From NCBI RefSeq assembly GCF_004011865.1, contig NZ_RKLP01000004.1:186001-250000 (forward strand): 64,000 bases of DNA, read 5' to 3'. The DNA is from Prescottella agglutinans (GTDB lineage: Bacteria > Actinomycetota > Actinomycetes > Mycobacteriales > Mycobacteriaceae). Both the position numbers and the translations under genes were made by a program. The first letter of the stretch is position 1, and every line of letters starts with the position of its first letter. Shown piece after piece: positions 1 through 11,701 of the stretch. The notes beneath the pieces were generated by a model. It saw nothing but the letters and a program-made list of their open reading frames with translations. It did not search any database and had not been told where the DNA came from.

Positions 1-2267
1 TCGGTCAGCGACGACGTCGCGAAGGCCAGACGCGACGGCACGTTGGTCTTGATCAGGCCGGTGACCACGTCGACGGACGGGCGCTGTGTCGCGAGCACGA
101 GGTGGATGCCGGCGGCTCGCGCCTTCTGCGTGATCCGGACGATCGCCTCCTCGACGTCGCGGGGCGCGGTCATCATCAGATCGGCGAGCTCGTCGACGAT
201 CGCGAGGATGTACGGGTACGGCTTGTAGACCCGCTCGCTGCCCAGCGGTGCCGTGATGTCGCCGGACTTGACCTTCGCGTTGAAGTCGTCGATGTGGCGG
301 ACCCGGCTGGCCTGCATGTCCTGGTAGCGCTGCTCCATCTCCTCGACCAGCCAGGCGAGGGCCGCGGCAGCCTTCTTGGGCTGCGTGATGATCGGCGTGA
401 TCAGGTGCGGGATGCCCTCGTACGGCGTGAGCTCGACCATCTTGGGGTCGATGAGGATCATCCGGACCTCGTCCGGGGTCGCGCGGGTGAGGAGCGAGAC
501 CAGCATCGAGTTGACGAAGCTCGACTTACCGGAACCGGTGGAACCGGCGACCAGCAGGTGCGGCATCTTCGCCAGGTTGGCGCTGACGAAGTCGCCCTCG
601 ATGTCCTTGCCGAGACCGATCAGCAGCGGGTGGTGATCCTTGCGAGTCGACGGCGCCACGAGAACGTCCGACAGGCGCACCATCTCGCGGTCCGAGTTGG
701 GCACCTCGATGCCGACCGCGGACTTGCCGGGGATGGGCGCCAGCAGGCGCACGTTGTCCGTCGCGACCGCGTACGCGATGTTGCGGGCCAGCGCGGTGAT
801 CTTCTCCACCTTGACGCCCGGGCCGAGTTCCACCTCGTAGCGGGTCACCGTCGGACCGCGGGTGTAGCCGGTCACCGCCGCATCGATCTTGAACTGCTGC
901 AGGACCTCGGTGATCGCCTCGATCATCGCGTCGTTGGCCTTGCTGCCGAGCTTCGGCGGATCGCCCTCGACCAGCAGCGACAACGGCGGCAGCGCGTAGT
1001 CGCCCTCCACGACCCGGTCGGGGACGAAGGCGTCCTCGTCGGCGGGCGGGGCCGGCTCCGGCGCGGGCGTCGGCGCGACGCGCGCCCGCGGCTTCGGACG
1101 GACGGGCGCGGCAGGTTCCGGTTCCGGAGTGGGCTCGGGTTCGGGTTCCGGCGGTGCCGGGGCGTGGTCGGGATCGCCCGGATCCCACAGCCCGAGCACC
1201 TCGGTGGCCGTGTCGACGTGAACCTCGTCGGTCGGGTAGTTCTGCTCCGGTGTGCCGCGCCGACCGCGGGGCGTGCGCCGCGCAGGCCGGGCCGGGGCGG
1301 CGCCCTCGCTCGGGTAGCCGTCCGCGTCGAACAGGGTCGGGTCGTAGTCGTCGGATCCGTAGTCGTCGTGGTCGTCGTGGAAGTCGGGGTCGTCGGCGTG
1401 GTCGTACGCGTAGTCGTCGTCGTACGGGGTGCCGAACCAGGACCGCAGCCGGTCGGGCACCTCGCGCACCGTGGTCCCGGTCAGCAGCAGGATGCCGAAG
1501 AACATCGCCAGGAGCAGCAGCGGAACCGACAGCCATTCCGTCACGCCGTCGGTGAGCGGACCGGCGACGATGTACCCGACGACACCGGCGCCCGAGGGCC
1601 ACCCGTTCGAGGTGGCCGGTGAACCGGACGCGATGTGCCACAGGCCGACGGCGGGCAGCCCGACGAGCAGGGAACCGAGGATCAGGCGAGGCCGGATCTC
1701 GGGTTTGGGTTCGGTCCGCATCAGCACGACCGCGATCGCGACGCCCAGGATCGGCAGCACCGCCGCCACGGCACCGACGACGGCGCGCACCGCCGACTCG
1801 ATCCACTCCCCCACTGGGCCGCCGGCAGAGAACCACATGCCGCCGGCGATCACGACGCTGACGGCGATCAGCCCGAGGGCGATGCCGTCGCGTCGGTGGC
1901 CGTGCTCGATGTCGGCGGCCTTGCCCATCGTCCGTGTGGTGGCGCCCACACCCTTGGCGACCATCGACCAGCCGGCGCCGATGCCCCGGCCGACCGAGGC
2001 CAGCGTGCCGGCGCCGCGCGAGGACTTGGCCGCGGGGCGACGCCCGCCTGCTCCACCGCGGGCGGCCGGCTTCCGGGCCGCCGACCCGCGGGTCGATGCC
2101 GATTTGCGCTGGCCTGCCGGTTTCCGGGTGCTCGACGTGGACGCGCCGCGCCCCGAGGACCGGTTTCCCGACGTAGAGGAGCCCCGCGCGGCAGAGGTCG
2201 AGCGCGCACGGGTCTTCGACGTGGATGCTGTCGAACTCGATCCGCGGGCGCTCGTCTTCCCTGCCAT
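1..2267 (-). CDS. ftsK: DNA translocase FtsK/SpoIIIE (3' end outside window)
   Basis: This is a septal DNA-pumping ATPase that clears chromosome ends from the closing septum. About 755 residues are visible and the C-terminus, including the gamma domain, lies beyond position 1. The first ~110 residues are a Ser/Thr/Arg/Ala-rich basic tail. Hydrophobic membrane segments follow (about residues 120-200), beginning near [19 protein letters not shown]. After an acidic linker comes the motor domain, with Walker [11 protein letters not shown] (Lys near residue 581) and a Walker B region reading [11 protein letters not shown]. The last visible part reads [16 protein letters not shown], typical of the family. 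The ATG at 2267 was chosen because a TAACCT box lies 7 nt upstream, which suggests a leaderless start. The call is secure from the motor motifs. Confidence 0.96.
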   Translation of the reverse strand, partial: MAGKTSARGSSSTASTSKTRARSTSAARGSSTSGNRSSGRGASTSSTRKPAGQRKSASTRGSAARKPAARGGAGGRRPAAKSSRGAGTLASVGRGIGAGWSMVAKGVGATTRTMGKAADIEHGHRRDGIALGLIAVSVVIAGGMWFSAGGPVGEWIESAVRAVVGAVAAVLPILGVAIAVVLMRTEPKPEIRPRLILGSLLVGLPAVGLWHIASGSPATSNGWPSGAGVVGYIVAGPLTDGVTEWLSVPLLLLAMFFGILLLTGTTVREVPDRLRSWFGTPYDDDYAYDHADDPDFHDDHDDYGSDDYDPTLFDADGYPSEGAAPARPARRTPRGRRGTPEQNYPTDEVHVDTATEVLGLWDPGDPDHAPAPPEPEPEPTPEPEPAAPVRPKPRARVAPTPAPEPAPPADEDAFVPDRVVEGDYALPPLSLLVEGDPPKLGSKANDAMIEAITEVLQQFKIDAAVTGYTRGPTVTRYEVELGPGVKVEKITALARNIAYAVATDNVRLLAPIPGKSAVGIEVPNSDREMVRLSDVLVAPSTRKDHHPLLIGLGKDIEGDFVSANLAKMPHLLVAGSTGSGKSSFVNSMLVSLLTRATPDEVRMILIDPKMVELTPYEGIPHLITPIITQPKKAAAALAWLVEEMEQRYQDMQASRVRHIDDFNAKVKSGDITAPLGSERVYKPYPYILAIVDELADLMMTAPRDVEEAIVRITQKARAAGIHLVLATQRPSVDVVTGLIKTNVPSRLAFATSSLT

Positions 2268-2280
2268 ACAGGCCAGGTTA
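2268..2280 (-). promoter_or_regulatory. Probable leaderless -10 element of ftsK
   Basis: Read on the minus strand, TAACCT (2280-2275) is followed by 7 nt and the ftsK ATG. This TAnnnT-to-ATG spacing is the arrangement known for leaderless transcripts in mycobacteria and relatives. No clear -35 hexamer is visible. Confidence 0.5.
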
Positions 2281-2363
2281 GTCGCTACGGCCCCATCCGG
2301 ACCATCCGCAACACACGTCCCACCCGTTCACCTGCCGGAATCGCTGCCCCGACGACGCCCCCG

Positions 2364-2987
2364 TCACATGCTGCGGTCGAGGGCGGTGACCGCCGCCACG
2401 TTCGCGGCGGACCCGTCGAACTCGACGCGGGCCTCGTCGCGACCGAACGCATGCAGCAGCAGTTCGCCCGGTTCGCCGCGCAACGTGACCGAGTCCGACC
2501 CCGCCTTGCGCACCGTCGCACGCTTGCCGTCAGGGCGTTCGAGCACGACGGTGACCGGGGACTTGCGGTAACCGCGCCGCCCGACACCGGTCGCGACGCT
2601 CCACAGCTTGTCCTGCATGCCGTCCGGCAGCGCGCGCACCGTCCAGTCGGGCCGGGCCCGTCGCACGTCCTCGTGGTGGACGAACATCTCCGCGAGGTTC
2701 GTCTGCTCGTCGACCAGTCGGAACGGCGACCACAGCGGCGGACCGGAGCGCACGTCCTCGAGCAGCGCGTTCCACTCCTTGCGGGCGATTCCACGCTGGA
2801 CGCGTTCGGTGCGACCGGCCAGTGCCGGCACCAGGATTCCCGGCGACGCATCCAGTCGACGCTCGCGCAGCACCAGGTGCGCGGCGAGATCGCGTGCGGT
2901 CCAGTCGCCGCACAGGGTCGGCGCGTCCGGGCCGGTGGCGCGCATGGTGTCGACCAGAGCGTGGCGTTCGTCACGGGCGTAAGGCAC
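2364..2987 (-). CDS. TIGR03085-type DinB/MDMPI metal-binding protein
   Basis: A 207-residue protein of the actinobacterial TIGR03085 family, related to mycothiol-dependent maleylpyruvate isomerase and DinB proteins. The N-terminus has the family pattern CGDWTARDLAAHLVLRERR, giving a likely metal-ligand His. A second His cluster, MFVHHEDVRRARPDW, lies near residues 100-115. These His residues fit the divalent-metal site of the DinB fold. Mycothiol is the low-molecular-weight thiol of these bacteria, so a mycothiol-linked transferase role is possible, but the substrate is unknown. It is monocistronic, between ftsK upstream and an oppositely oriented PPOX gene. Family assignment is good; function is not established. 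Confidence 0.8.
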   Translation of the reverse strand: MPYARDERHALVDTMRATGPDAPTLCGDWTARDLAAHLVLRERRLDASPGILVPALAGRTERVQRGIARKEWNALLEDVRSGPPLWSPFRLVDEQTNLAEMFVHHEDVRRARPDWTVRALPDGMQDKLWSVATGVGRRGYRKSPVTVVLERPDGKRATVRKAGSDSVTLRGEPGELLLHAFGRDEARVEFDGSAANVAAVTALDRSM

Positions 2988-3084
2988 ACCACACCGTAAC
3001 CGGATCTCGACTCGAACGCGCGAACTCGCCGTCCGCGACTTCTACCGTGGGAAGGCGGGACCGGACGCGCGAGAGGAGCGACGA

Positions 3085-3516
3085 ATGTCGAAGACCACGA
3101 TGTCCGACAACGAGCGGGAGGAATTCCTCGCGGACCTGCACGTCGGGGTGATCGCCGCCGAACGCGACGGCCGCGCCCCGCTGGCGGTGCCGATCTGGTA
3201 CCACTACCTCCCCGGCGGCGAGATCCTGGTGTGGACCGAACGCGGCACCGTCAAGGAGCGACTGATCCGCGCCAGCGGACGCTTCAGCCTGTGCGCGCAG
3301 CAGGAGGCGCCGCCCTACCGGTACGTGAGCGTGGAGGGTCCGGCGACGTTCCAGGACGAGGTCACCCCCGCCGATATCCGACCGCTGGTGCGACGGTACC
3401 TGCCCGACGCCGAGGCGGAAGCGTTCATCGGCGAGTCGTTCAACGACAGGGCCGTCGTGATCCGGATGCGCCCGGAGCGGTGGTTCACGGTCGACTACGG
3501 GAAGCTGGAATCCTGA
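3085..3516 (+). CDS. Pyridoxamine 5'-phosphate oxidase-like (PPOX/F420) protein
   Basis: A 143-residue single-domain split-barrel flavin or F420 binding protein. It shows the usual order of the family: an N-terminal helix (NEREEFLADLHVGVIAAE), the strand pair PLAVPIWYHYLPGGEILVWT, a basic loop (KERLIRASGRFSLCAQ) that normally contacts the cofactor phosphate, and YRYVSVEGPATF. Actinobacterial members often use F420 to reduce quinones or biliverdin, but no substrate can be deduced here. The ATG at 3085 follows the purine-rich GAGAGGAG. Its stop is 3 bp from the stop of the convergent DUF1992 gene. Confidence 0.85.
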   Translation: MSKTTMSDNEREEFLADLHVGVIAAERDGRAPLAVPIWYHYLPGGEILVWTERGTVKERLIRASGRFSLCAQQEAPPYRYVSVEGPATFQDEVTPADIRPLVRRYLPDAEAEAFIGESFNDRAVVIRMRPERWFTVDYGKLES

Positions 3517-3519
3517 CGG

Positions 3520-4089
3520 TCACGCGTCGGAACGCCGCCGCCGGAACGGCCACGCGAGCCGGCGACGGTGGCCGAAACGAGCTTTGCCCCTGCGGATCTC
3601 GGCGTAGCCCGCCTCGGCGAGCGCGGCACTGGCCTGTGCCCGCCGAGCCCTGCGCTGCTCCTCGTCGACGACGCCGACGTCGCCCGCCGGTGCAGCGGCA
3701 CGACCGGCGCGCCACTGGTCGACCACCTCGTCGGCGTCGACCCGGCGGACCGGCACCTGCGGACCCGACGGGTTGCGCAGCCACACCGCGATCCGCCGGT
3801 TGATCCGCGCCACCTCGTCGCGAACCTCACGCTCGCTGCGCGCGGTGCGCACGACCTCGGGGAGCCGTTCGATGTCCTTGCGCAGCCGCAGCGGTTCGGG
3901 CAGCAGGTCGTCGGCGGACAACCCCTCGCGTCGGAGGTAGCCGCGCACCCACCAGTCGTCGCCCCCGCCGGCGGGAATCGGCTTACCGGCCCCGTCCAGG
4001 TTCTCGAACTCGCCGCGCTCGTATGCGCCGCGGATCTGGGTTTCGACCCACGACTCGAACGTAGCGCGCAGCGGCTTGCGCTCGGTCAT
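3520..4089 (-). CDS. DUF1992 (DnaJ-homologue subfamily C member 28-like) protein
   Basis: A 189-residue soluble protein with the DUF1992 domain in its first ~110 residues: FESWVETQIRGAYERGEF, then LDGAGKPIP, then WWVRGYLRREG, followed by a basic, probably helical stretch (RSEREVRDEVARINRRIAVW). The family is conserved in bacteria and is fused to a J domain in eukaryotic DNAJC28; no biochemical role is established. The C-terminal ~60 residues are Arg/Ala-rich and poorly conserved. It converges on the PPOX gene. Confidence 0.83.
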   Translation of the reverse strand: MTERKPLRATFESWVETQIRGAYERGEFENLDGAGKPIPAGGGDDWWVRGYLRREGLSADDLLPEPLRLRKDIERLPEVVRTARSEREVRDEVARINRRIAVWLRNPSGPQVPVRRVDADEVVDQWRAGRAAAPAGDVGVVDEEQRRARRAQASAALAEAGYAEIRRGKARFGHRRRLAWPFRRRRSDA

Positions 4090-4136
4090 GACGGGACATC
4101 CTCCTCACCCGTCGTGTGCGACCGCCCCGGTCGGGG

Positions 4137-6970
<2,834 letters not shown>

Positions 6971-7041
6971 TCAGCGCTGCAGACCTGAACACGACGGCAC
7001 CCCCACGGGATCGGCCCGCTGCGAGCAGCCGTCGACCTCGC

Positions 7042-7794
7042 TCAACCGGCCGTGTCGAACTCGCTCGTCGCGACCTCCGAACCGTCCGGCAGCCTGACGA
7101 TTTCGAAGTCTCCGAACACGTTCGGCGCGGCGTGTTGCAGCTGCCGCAGGCATTCGACGGCGACCTGACGGATCTCCACGTCGGCGTGCTCGGTCGCCCG
7201 CATCTCGACGAAGTGACGCCATGCACGGTAGTTGCCGGTGACCACGACGCGGGTCTCGGTGGCGTTGGGCAGCACCGAGCGAGCGGCCTGGCGCGCCTGC
7301 TTGTTGCGGACCGGGCCGCCCGGCACGTCGGCGAGCTTCTCCTCCAGTGCGGCCAGCAGTTCCGCGTAGGCGTCCCGGCTGGCCGCGGTCGCCTTCGCGA
7401 ACAACGCCTCGAGGTCGGCGTCGCCGGCGATCGCGGGCGGGACCACGACGTTGGCGTCGTTCTCCCGGACGAAGCGCTGCGACAGCTGCGAATACGAGAA
7501 GTGCCGGTGCCGGATCAGCTCGTGCGTGCACGAGCGCGAGATGCCGGTGATGTAGAAGCTGACGCTGCCGTGCTCGAGGACCGACAGGTGACCCACCTCG
7601 AGCAGGTGGCGCAGGTATCCGGCGTTCGTCGCGGTGCGCGGGTTCGGCTTGGACCAGCTCTGGTAGCACGCGCGCCCGGCGAACTCCGCGAGCGCCTCAC
7701 CGCCGTCGGCGTCGGTCTCCCACGGCACGTCGGCGGGCGGGACGAACTCCGTCTTCGCGACGAGCTGCACCTTCAGGGACACCGCGTTGCGCAC
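7042..7794 (-). CDS. thyX: Flavin-dependent thymidylate synthase ThyX
   Basis: A 250-residue FAD enzyme making dTMP from dUMP with methylene-tetrahydrofolate and NADPH. The ThyX signature is seen as [14 protein letters not shown], with the Ser-containing variant also present in mycobacteria. Further conserved parts are [18 protein letters not shown] and [12 protein letters not shown], the C-terminal dUMP-binding region. The GTG start at 7794 is preferred because GGGAGGA lies 7 nt upstream; a nearby ATG at 7801 is out of frame. Gene order thyX-dapA-rnj matches mycobacteria. Confidence 0.96.
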   Translation of the reverse strand: MRNAVSLKVQLVAKTEFVPPADVPWETDADGGEALAEFAGRACYQSWSKPNPRTATNAGYLRHLLEVGHLSVLEHGSVSFYITGISRSCTHELIRHRHFSYSQLSQRFVRENDANVVVPPAIAGDADLEALFAKATAASRDAYAELLAALEEKLADVPGGPVRNKQARQAARSVLPNATETRVVVTGNYRAWRHFVEMRATEHADVEIRQVAVECLRQLQHAAPNVFGDFEIVRLPDGSEVATSEFDTAG

Positions 7795-7879
7795 CGTTCA
7801 TCCTCCCGGGATGGTCGTCGTTTCTCCTCGACCGCACCCTATCGCCGCGCGGTTGCCGTCATCGGGCTGACGCATCGTG

Positions 7880-8347
7880 TCATTCCGGCGCGGCGCCGGC
7901 CTGCAGCTGCTCGACGGCGCGGACCAGCGGCGCGAGCACGGGCTCGGTGGACGCCTGGTCGAGCGCCTCGCGCAGGGCCGCGTTGTGGGTGGGACGAGCT
8001 TCCTCCAGCAGGCGCCGACCGTCGTCGGTGACGTCGGTGTAGATGCCGCGGCGGTCGGTCGGACACAGGTACCGCGCGAGCAGTCCGCGGTCCTCGAGCC
8101 GGGTGACCAGCCGTGTGGTGGCGCTCTGACTGAGGACGACGGCGTCGGCGACCTGCCGCATCTGGAGATGTCCGCCCTCACCGTCGTGCTGGCGGCTCAG
8201 CACGTCCAGCAGCGAATACTCGCGGGCACTCAACTGGTGCGCGGCCTGGAGGGCGCGTTCGACCCGCCCCTCGATGCGTCCGTGGAGCAACGAGAGCGCC
8301 GACCAACCGTGTGCCAGTGCGGTCATCGCAGGGTCGGTGGCGGTCAT
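7880..8347 (-). CDS. MarR-family transcriptional regulator
   Basis: A 155-residue winged-helix repressor. The recognition region is MRQVADAVVLSQSATTRLVTRLEDRGLL and the wing contains DRRGIYTDVTDDGRRLLEEA. The ATG at 8347 (protein starts MTATDP) was preferred over a possible upstream start at 8404 because GAGGGAGCC lies just before it and the extra N-terminus looks non-conserved. It is divergent from an MFS pump and aldo/keto reductase unit, so it probably represses both itself and that unit in response to a small phenolic or drug-like ligand. That role is inferred from position only. Confidence 0.88.
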   Translation of the reverse strand: MTATDPAMTALAHGWSALSLLHGRIEGRVERALQAAHQLSAREYSLLDVLSRQHDGEGGHLQMRQVADAVVLSQSATTRLVTRLEDRGLLARYLCPTDRRGIYTDVTDDGRRLLEEARPTHNAALREALDQASTEPVLAPLVRAVEQLQAGAAPE

Positions 8348-8512
8348 GGTCGGCTCCCTCGGTCGGGTCGTGCAGACAGGTTCACGCCGACGGGAGGCCG
8401 GCAATTGCGCACCTCACTATACCCGCGCTTGCCAATAGTCAGCGTCTGCAATTATTGTCATCGCCTGTAAAGCGCGTTCGCGCATCTTCACTGTGCACAA
8501 AGGATCGTCCTC
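8348..8512. promoter_or_regulatory. Divergent marR/MFS promoter region with candidate operators
   Basis: This spacer holds unusually AT-rich words for the window. GCAATTGC (8401-8408) is a perfect 8-bp palindrome. Further along, CAATA (8433-8437) and TATTG (8453-8457) form an inverted pair enclosed by TTGC (8429-8432) and GCAA (8448-8451). MarR proteins bind such AT-rich inverted repeats, so these are the best operator candidates. The exact sites are inferred. Confidence 0.4.
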
Positions 8513-9721
8513 ATGCCGCTCGCACTCCTGGCACTGGCAACGGGAGCCTTCGGAATCGGCACCACGGAATTCGTGGTCATGGGCCTGCTCCCCCAGATGG
8601 GTGCCGACCTCGGTGTATCCGTTCCGACGGCCGGCTTCCTGGTCACCGGCTACGCCCTCGGCGTCATGATCGGCGCGCCACTCCTGACCGTTCTCGGCAC
8701 CAAGATCTCTCGCAGGAACATGCTCATGCTGCTCATGGGCCTGTTCATCCTCGGCAACCTCGTCACCGCCGCCGCACCGGTCTTCGCCGTCGTGCTGATC
8801 GGCCGCGTCGTCGCCTCGTTGGCCCACGGCACCTTCTTCGGGATCGGCTCCGTCGTCGCCGCCGAACTGGTCGCTCCGGACAGGAAGGCCGGTGCCATCG
8901 CCATGATGTTCACCGGTCTGACCGTGGCCAACGTCGTGGGCGTCCCCCTGGGCACTTTCGTGGGGCAGGCCGTCGGCTGGCGGGTGACCTTCCTGATCGT
9001 CGCCGCGCTCGGCGTCGCCGGTCTCGCCGGCGTGGCCCGGTTCGTGCCCGACGTGCCCAAGCCCGCAGGAGTGCGGCTCCGGCACGAGGTCGCCGCCTTC
9101 AAGAATGCCCAGGTCGTGCTGGCCATGGCCATGACGGTTCTCGGCTTCGGCGGCGTCTTCGCGGCCATCACCTACATCGCGCCGATGGCGACCGAGGTCA
9201 GCGGCTTCGCAGAATCGTCCGTCACCTGGCTGATGGTGGTCTTCGGACTCGGCATGGTGGTGGGCAACCTGATCGGTGGCCGTTTCGCGGACCGCAGGCT
9301 CATGCCGTTGCTCTACACCGCGCTGGGCGGCCTGGCGCTGGTCCTCGGGCTCTTCGCATTGCTGGCCTCCTACAAGGTCGCATCCGTCGTCGCCGTCTTC
9401 CTCGTCGGCGCACTCGGCTTCGCCACCGTCCCGCCCCTGCAGAAGCGCGTCCTCGACCACGCCCACGGCGCGCCGACGCTCGCCTCGGCCGCCAACATCG
9501 GCGCCTTCAACCTGGGCAACGCCCTGTCCGCCTGGCTCGGCGGCCTGACGATCTCCGCCGGTCTCGGCTACACCGCACCCGACGTCGTCGGCGCGATCCT
9601 CGCCGCATCGGCTCTGCTCCTGGCGGTCCTCTCGCACCAGCTCGAGCGGCGCACCCGCGCAGGCGCCGCCCCCGTCCCGGCCGACCGCAGCCCCGTCGCG
9701 GCAACCGCCGTCGCCGCGTGA
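8513..9721 (+). CDS. MFS efflux transporter (DHA1, AraJ/Cmx-like)
   Basis: A 402-residue inner-membrane proton-coupled exporter with about 12 hydrophobic segments. It opens with the family pattern ALATGAFGIGTTEFVVMGLLP and has a cytoplasmic loop after TM2 reading LGTKISRRNMLM. Members such as SotB/AraJ and chloramphenicol exporters pump sugars or drugs; the substrate here is not readable. The ATG is preceded by AAAGGA. It lies between a divergent MarR gene and an aldo/keto reductase 82 bp downstream, suggesting an inducible detoxification unit. Confidence 0.9.
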   Translation: MPLALLALATGAFGIGTTEFVVMGLLPQMGADLGVSVPTAGFLVTGYALGVMIGAPLLTVLGTKISRRNMLMLLMGLFILGNLVTAAAPVFAVVLIGRVVASLAHGTFFGIGSVVAAELVAPDRKAGAIAMMFTGLTVANVVGVPLGTFVGQAVGWRVTFLIVAALGVAGLAGVARFVPDVPKPAGVRLRHEVAAFKNAQVVLAMAMTVLGFGGVFAAITYIAPMATEVSGFAESSVTWLMVVFGLGMVVGNLIGGRFADRRLMPLLYTALGGLALVLGLFALLASYKVASVVAVFLVGALGFATVPPLQKRVLDHAHGAPTLASAANIGAFNLGNALSAWLGGLTISAGLGYTAPDVVGAILAASALLLAVLSHQLERRTRAGAAPVPADRSPVAATAVAA

Positions 9722-9803
9722 GTTCCGGCCGCCCGACTCCTGTCCCGACCGGGACGTCGTCGTCCTCGGTCCCCATCAAGGCAGTACCACGAAAGGATCC
9801 CCG

Positions 9804-10628
9804 ATGATTTCCGTACCCGACGTGACGCTCGACAACGGTGTAACCATGCCGCAGTTGGGATTCGGCGTGTTCCAGGTCCCCGACGACGAGACGACCGCTG
9901 CGGTCTCCGGCGCACTGGAGGCCGGCTATCGCAGCATCGACACCGCCGCGATCTACGGCAACGAACGCGGTGTCGGCAGGGCCATCGCGAGCTCCGGCAT
10001 ACCCCGACGGGAGTTGTTCGTCACGACCAAGTTGTGGAACGAGGACCAGGGATACGACCGGACGCCGGCCGCGTTCGACGCCTCTCTCGACAAGCTGGGC
10101 CTCGACTACGTCGACCTCTACCTCGTCCACTGGCCGGCCCCGGCGCGCAACCTGTTCGTGGAAACGTACGGCGCACTCGAGAAGATTTTCGCCGACGGAC
10201 GTGCGCGCGCCATCGGTGTGTCGAACTTCCAGATCCCCCACCTCGAGCGGCTCCTGGAGCACACCGGTATCACTCCGGCGGTCAACCAGGTGGAGCTGCA
10301 CCCCGCCCTCCAGCAGGCCGAGCTGCGCGCCTTCCACGCCCGGCACGGCATCGCCACCGAGGCGTGGAGTCCCCTCGCCCAGGGCGCGGTTCTCGGCGAC
10401 GCGGCGATCACGAAAATCGCCGCGGCACACGGTGTCAGCCCTGCCCAGGTGGTTCTGCGCTGGCATCTTCAGACCGGCAACATCGTGATCCCCAAGTCCG
10501 TCACCCCCGCCCGCATCCGGGAAAACCTCGACGTGTTCGGTTTCGAGCTCACCGATGCCGACATGGCCGCCCTCGCGAGCCTCGACCGTGGTCTGCGCAC
10601 GGGCCCGGATCCCGACACCCTGTCGTGA
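9804..10628 (+). CDS. Aldo/keto reductase (2,5-diketogluconate reductase-like)
   Basis: A 274-residue NADPH-dependent (beta/alpha)8 reductase of aldehydes and ketones. The AKR signatures are visible: GYRSIDTAAIYGNERGVG with the catalytic Asp and Tyr, VTTKLWNEDQGYD with the catalytic Lys, DLYLVHWPAP with the catalytic His, and the C-terminal cofactor motif IPKSVTPARIREN. GAAAGGATCC precedes the ATG. It follows the MFS gene on the same strand and probably belongs to the same MarR-controlled unit. Its stop codon lies inside the first copy of a repeated operator word belonging to the next gene. Confidence 0.93.
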   Translation: MISVPDVTLDNGVTMPQLGFGVFQVPDDETTAAVSGALEAGYRSIDTAAIYGNERGVGRAIASSGIPRRELFVTTKLWNEDQGYDRTPAAFDASLDKLGLDYVDLYLVHWPAPARNLFVETYGALEKIFADGRARAIGVSNFQIPHLERLLEHTGITPAVNQVELHPALQQAELRAFHARHGIATEAWSPLAQGAVLGDAAITKIAAAHGVSPAQVVLRWHLQTGNIVIPKSVTPARIRENLDVFGFELTDADMAALASLDRGLRTGPDPDTLS

Positions 10629-10677
10629 CGCCACGGGAGCCTTGCGCTGACGCCATTATGACGTCACACTGGCGTCA
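10626..10677 (+). promoter_or_regulatory. Phased TGRCGYCA operator array of the RHH gene
   Basis: Four copies of the 8-mer TGRCGYCA occur at 10626-10633 (TGACGCCA), 10648-10655 (TGACGCCA), 10659-10666 (TGACGTCA, a perfect palindrome) and 10670-10677 (TGGCGTCA). The start-to-start distances are 22, 11 and 11 bp, one DNA helical turn or multiples of it. The last copy runs into the A of the start codon. Ribbon-helix-helix proteins classically bind tandem sites of this kind cooperatively, so autorepression by the downstream protein is the natural reading. Confidence 0.68.
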
Positions 10678-11153
10678 TGGATCTCACCGAGTACACCGCC
10701 AGACTGCGCGACGACCTGGCCGCGGCTGCGGCCCTCGGCGACGCGGATACCCAACGAATCGCCGAGGCCTTGGCCGGGGCGGTCGAGCGGTCGGCACAGC
10801 TCATGCTCGTGTCGGCCCTGTCCGACCTGGCCCGCGAGGCGTCCGAGGAACTGGTCGATCGCACGCTCCACGTCCGGTTCGACGGCACCGAGGTGACCGT
10901 AGAGGCGACGCGGCGCCGGCGCGAGGCCGACGGCGCCGCGGGACCGCAGCACGACACCACCGACCCGTACCGCACTTTCGAGGACATGACCGGCGACATC
11001 AGCCGGGTGACGCTGCGTCTGGTCGACCAGATCAAGTCGCGCGCGGAGGAGGCGGCGGTGCAGGACGGGATGTCGCTCAATTCGTGGGTCTCGCAGGCGG
11101 TTCAGGGCGCCCTGCGCGACCAGATGCGCCGGAACCGACCCGACGACGCCTGA
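10677..11153 (+). CDS. Ribbon-helix-helix (HicB/Arc-like) DNA-binding protein
   Basis: A 158-residue protein with a C-terminal RHH fold: strand SRVTLRLVDQIKSRAEEAA followed by GMSLNSWVSQAVQGALRD (about residues 108-148). The N-terminal ~70 residues are helical and end in a short strand-rich part, TLHVRFDGTEVTVEATRR. Similar actinobacterial proteins are annotated as HicB-family antitoxins, but no toxin gene is adjacent, so a solitary repressor is at least as likely. No ribosome binding site precedes the ATG; the operator array abuts it, which suggests leaderless or near-leaderless translation. Confidence 0.75.
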   Translation: MDLTEYTARLRDDLAAAAALGDADTQRIAEALAGAVERSAQLMLVSALSDLAREASEELVDRTLHVRFDGTEVTVEATRRRREADGAAGPQHDTTDPYRTFEDMTGDISRVTLRLVDQIKSRAEEAAVQDGMSLNSWVSQAVQGALRDQMRRNRPDDA

Positions 11154-11259
11154 GCGGCCGCGCTCCGCTCCAGCCCCGCCGCCCTCCGCTTCCCGGTATC
11201 CCCGGCCCCGGGATGGTCTAATTGCGTCTCATCGGTCACGGGGAAGAGGAGTGGAGAGC

Positions 11260-11694
11260 ATGGCGGTTTCCGGGGCGAAGGAGTTCGAGGTCAAGGCCGC
11301 ACCGGCCGACGTCATGGCGGCGATCGCCGCCGTCGACCGCCTGCCCGAATGGTCGTCCGCTCACAAGAAGGTCATCGTCGAGAGCACCCATCCGGACGGC
11401 CGCGCGAACCGCGTGCGCATGACGGTGTCGATCATGGGCATCAACGACGAGCAGGTGGTCGACTACTCGTGGGACGGCGACAACCGGATGTCGTGGACGC
11501 TGGTCGAGAGCACGCAGCAGAACAGCCAGGACGGGTCGTACATCCTCACCCCGAAGGGCGACGGCACGCTGGTGCGCTTCGAACTGACCGTCGACCCGAA
11601 GATCCCGCTGCCGGGCTTCATGCTGAAGAAGGCGCGGAACATGGCGCTCGACACCGCGAGCAAGGGCCTGACCAAGTTCGTCGACGGCAAGTAG
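11260..11694 (+). CDS. SRPBCC/START-domain (polyketide cyclase-like) protein
   Basis: A 144-residue single-domain helix-grip protein that probably binds a hydrophobic ligand. Typical elements are the N-terminal strand KEFEVKAAPADVMAAIAAVDRLPEW, the central sheet, and a long C-terminal helix from PGFMLKKARNMALDTASKGLTKFV. The ATG at 11260 was chosen because AGGAG ends 8 nt upstream; a GTG 9 bp upstream is the alternative. The ligand is unknown. A lipoprotein gene begins 7 bp after the stop, suggesting cotranscription. Confidence 0.82.
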   Translation: MAVSGAKEFEVKAAPADVMAAIAAVDRLPEWSSAHKKVIVESTHPDGRANRVRMTVSIMGINDEQVVDYSWDGDNRMSWTLVESTQQNSQDGSYILTPKGDGTLVRFELTVDPKIPLPGFMLKKARNMALDTASKGLTKFVDGK

Positions 11695-11701
11695 ACCACG
11701 G

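Noticed and set aside
102-1622. Long open frame on the plus strand opposite ftsK
   Set aside because: It is a GC-rich antisense shadow; the minus-strand frame encodes clear FtsK motor motifs over the same bases.
10677-11153. HicAB toxin-antitoxin module
   Set aside because: No HicA-like or other small toxin gene lies beside the ribbon-helix-helix gene, so a full module is not supported.
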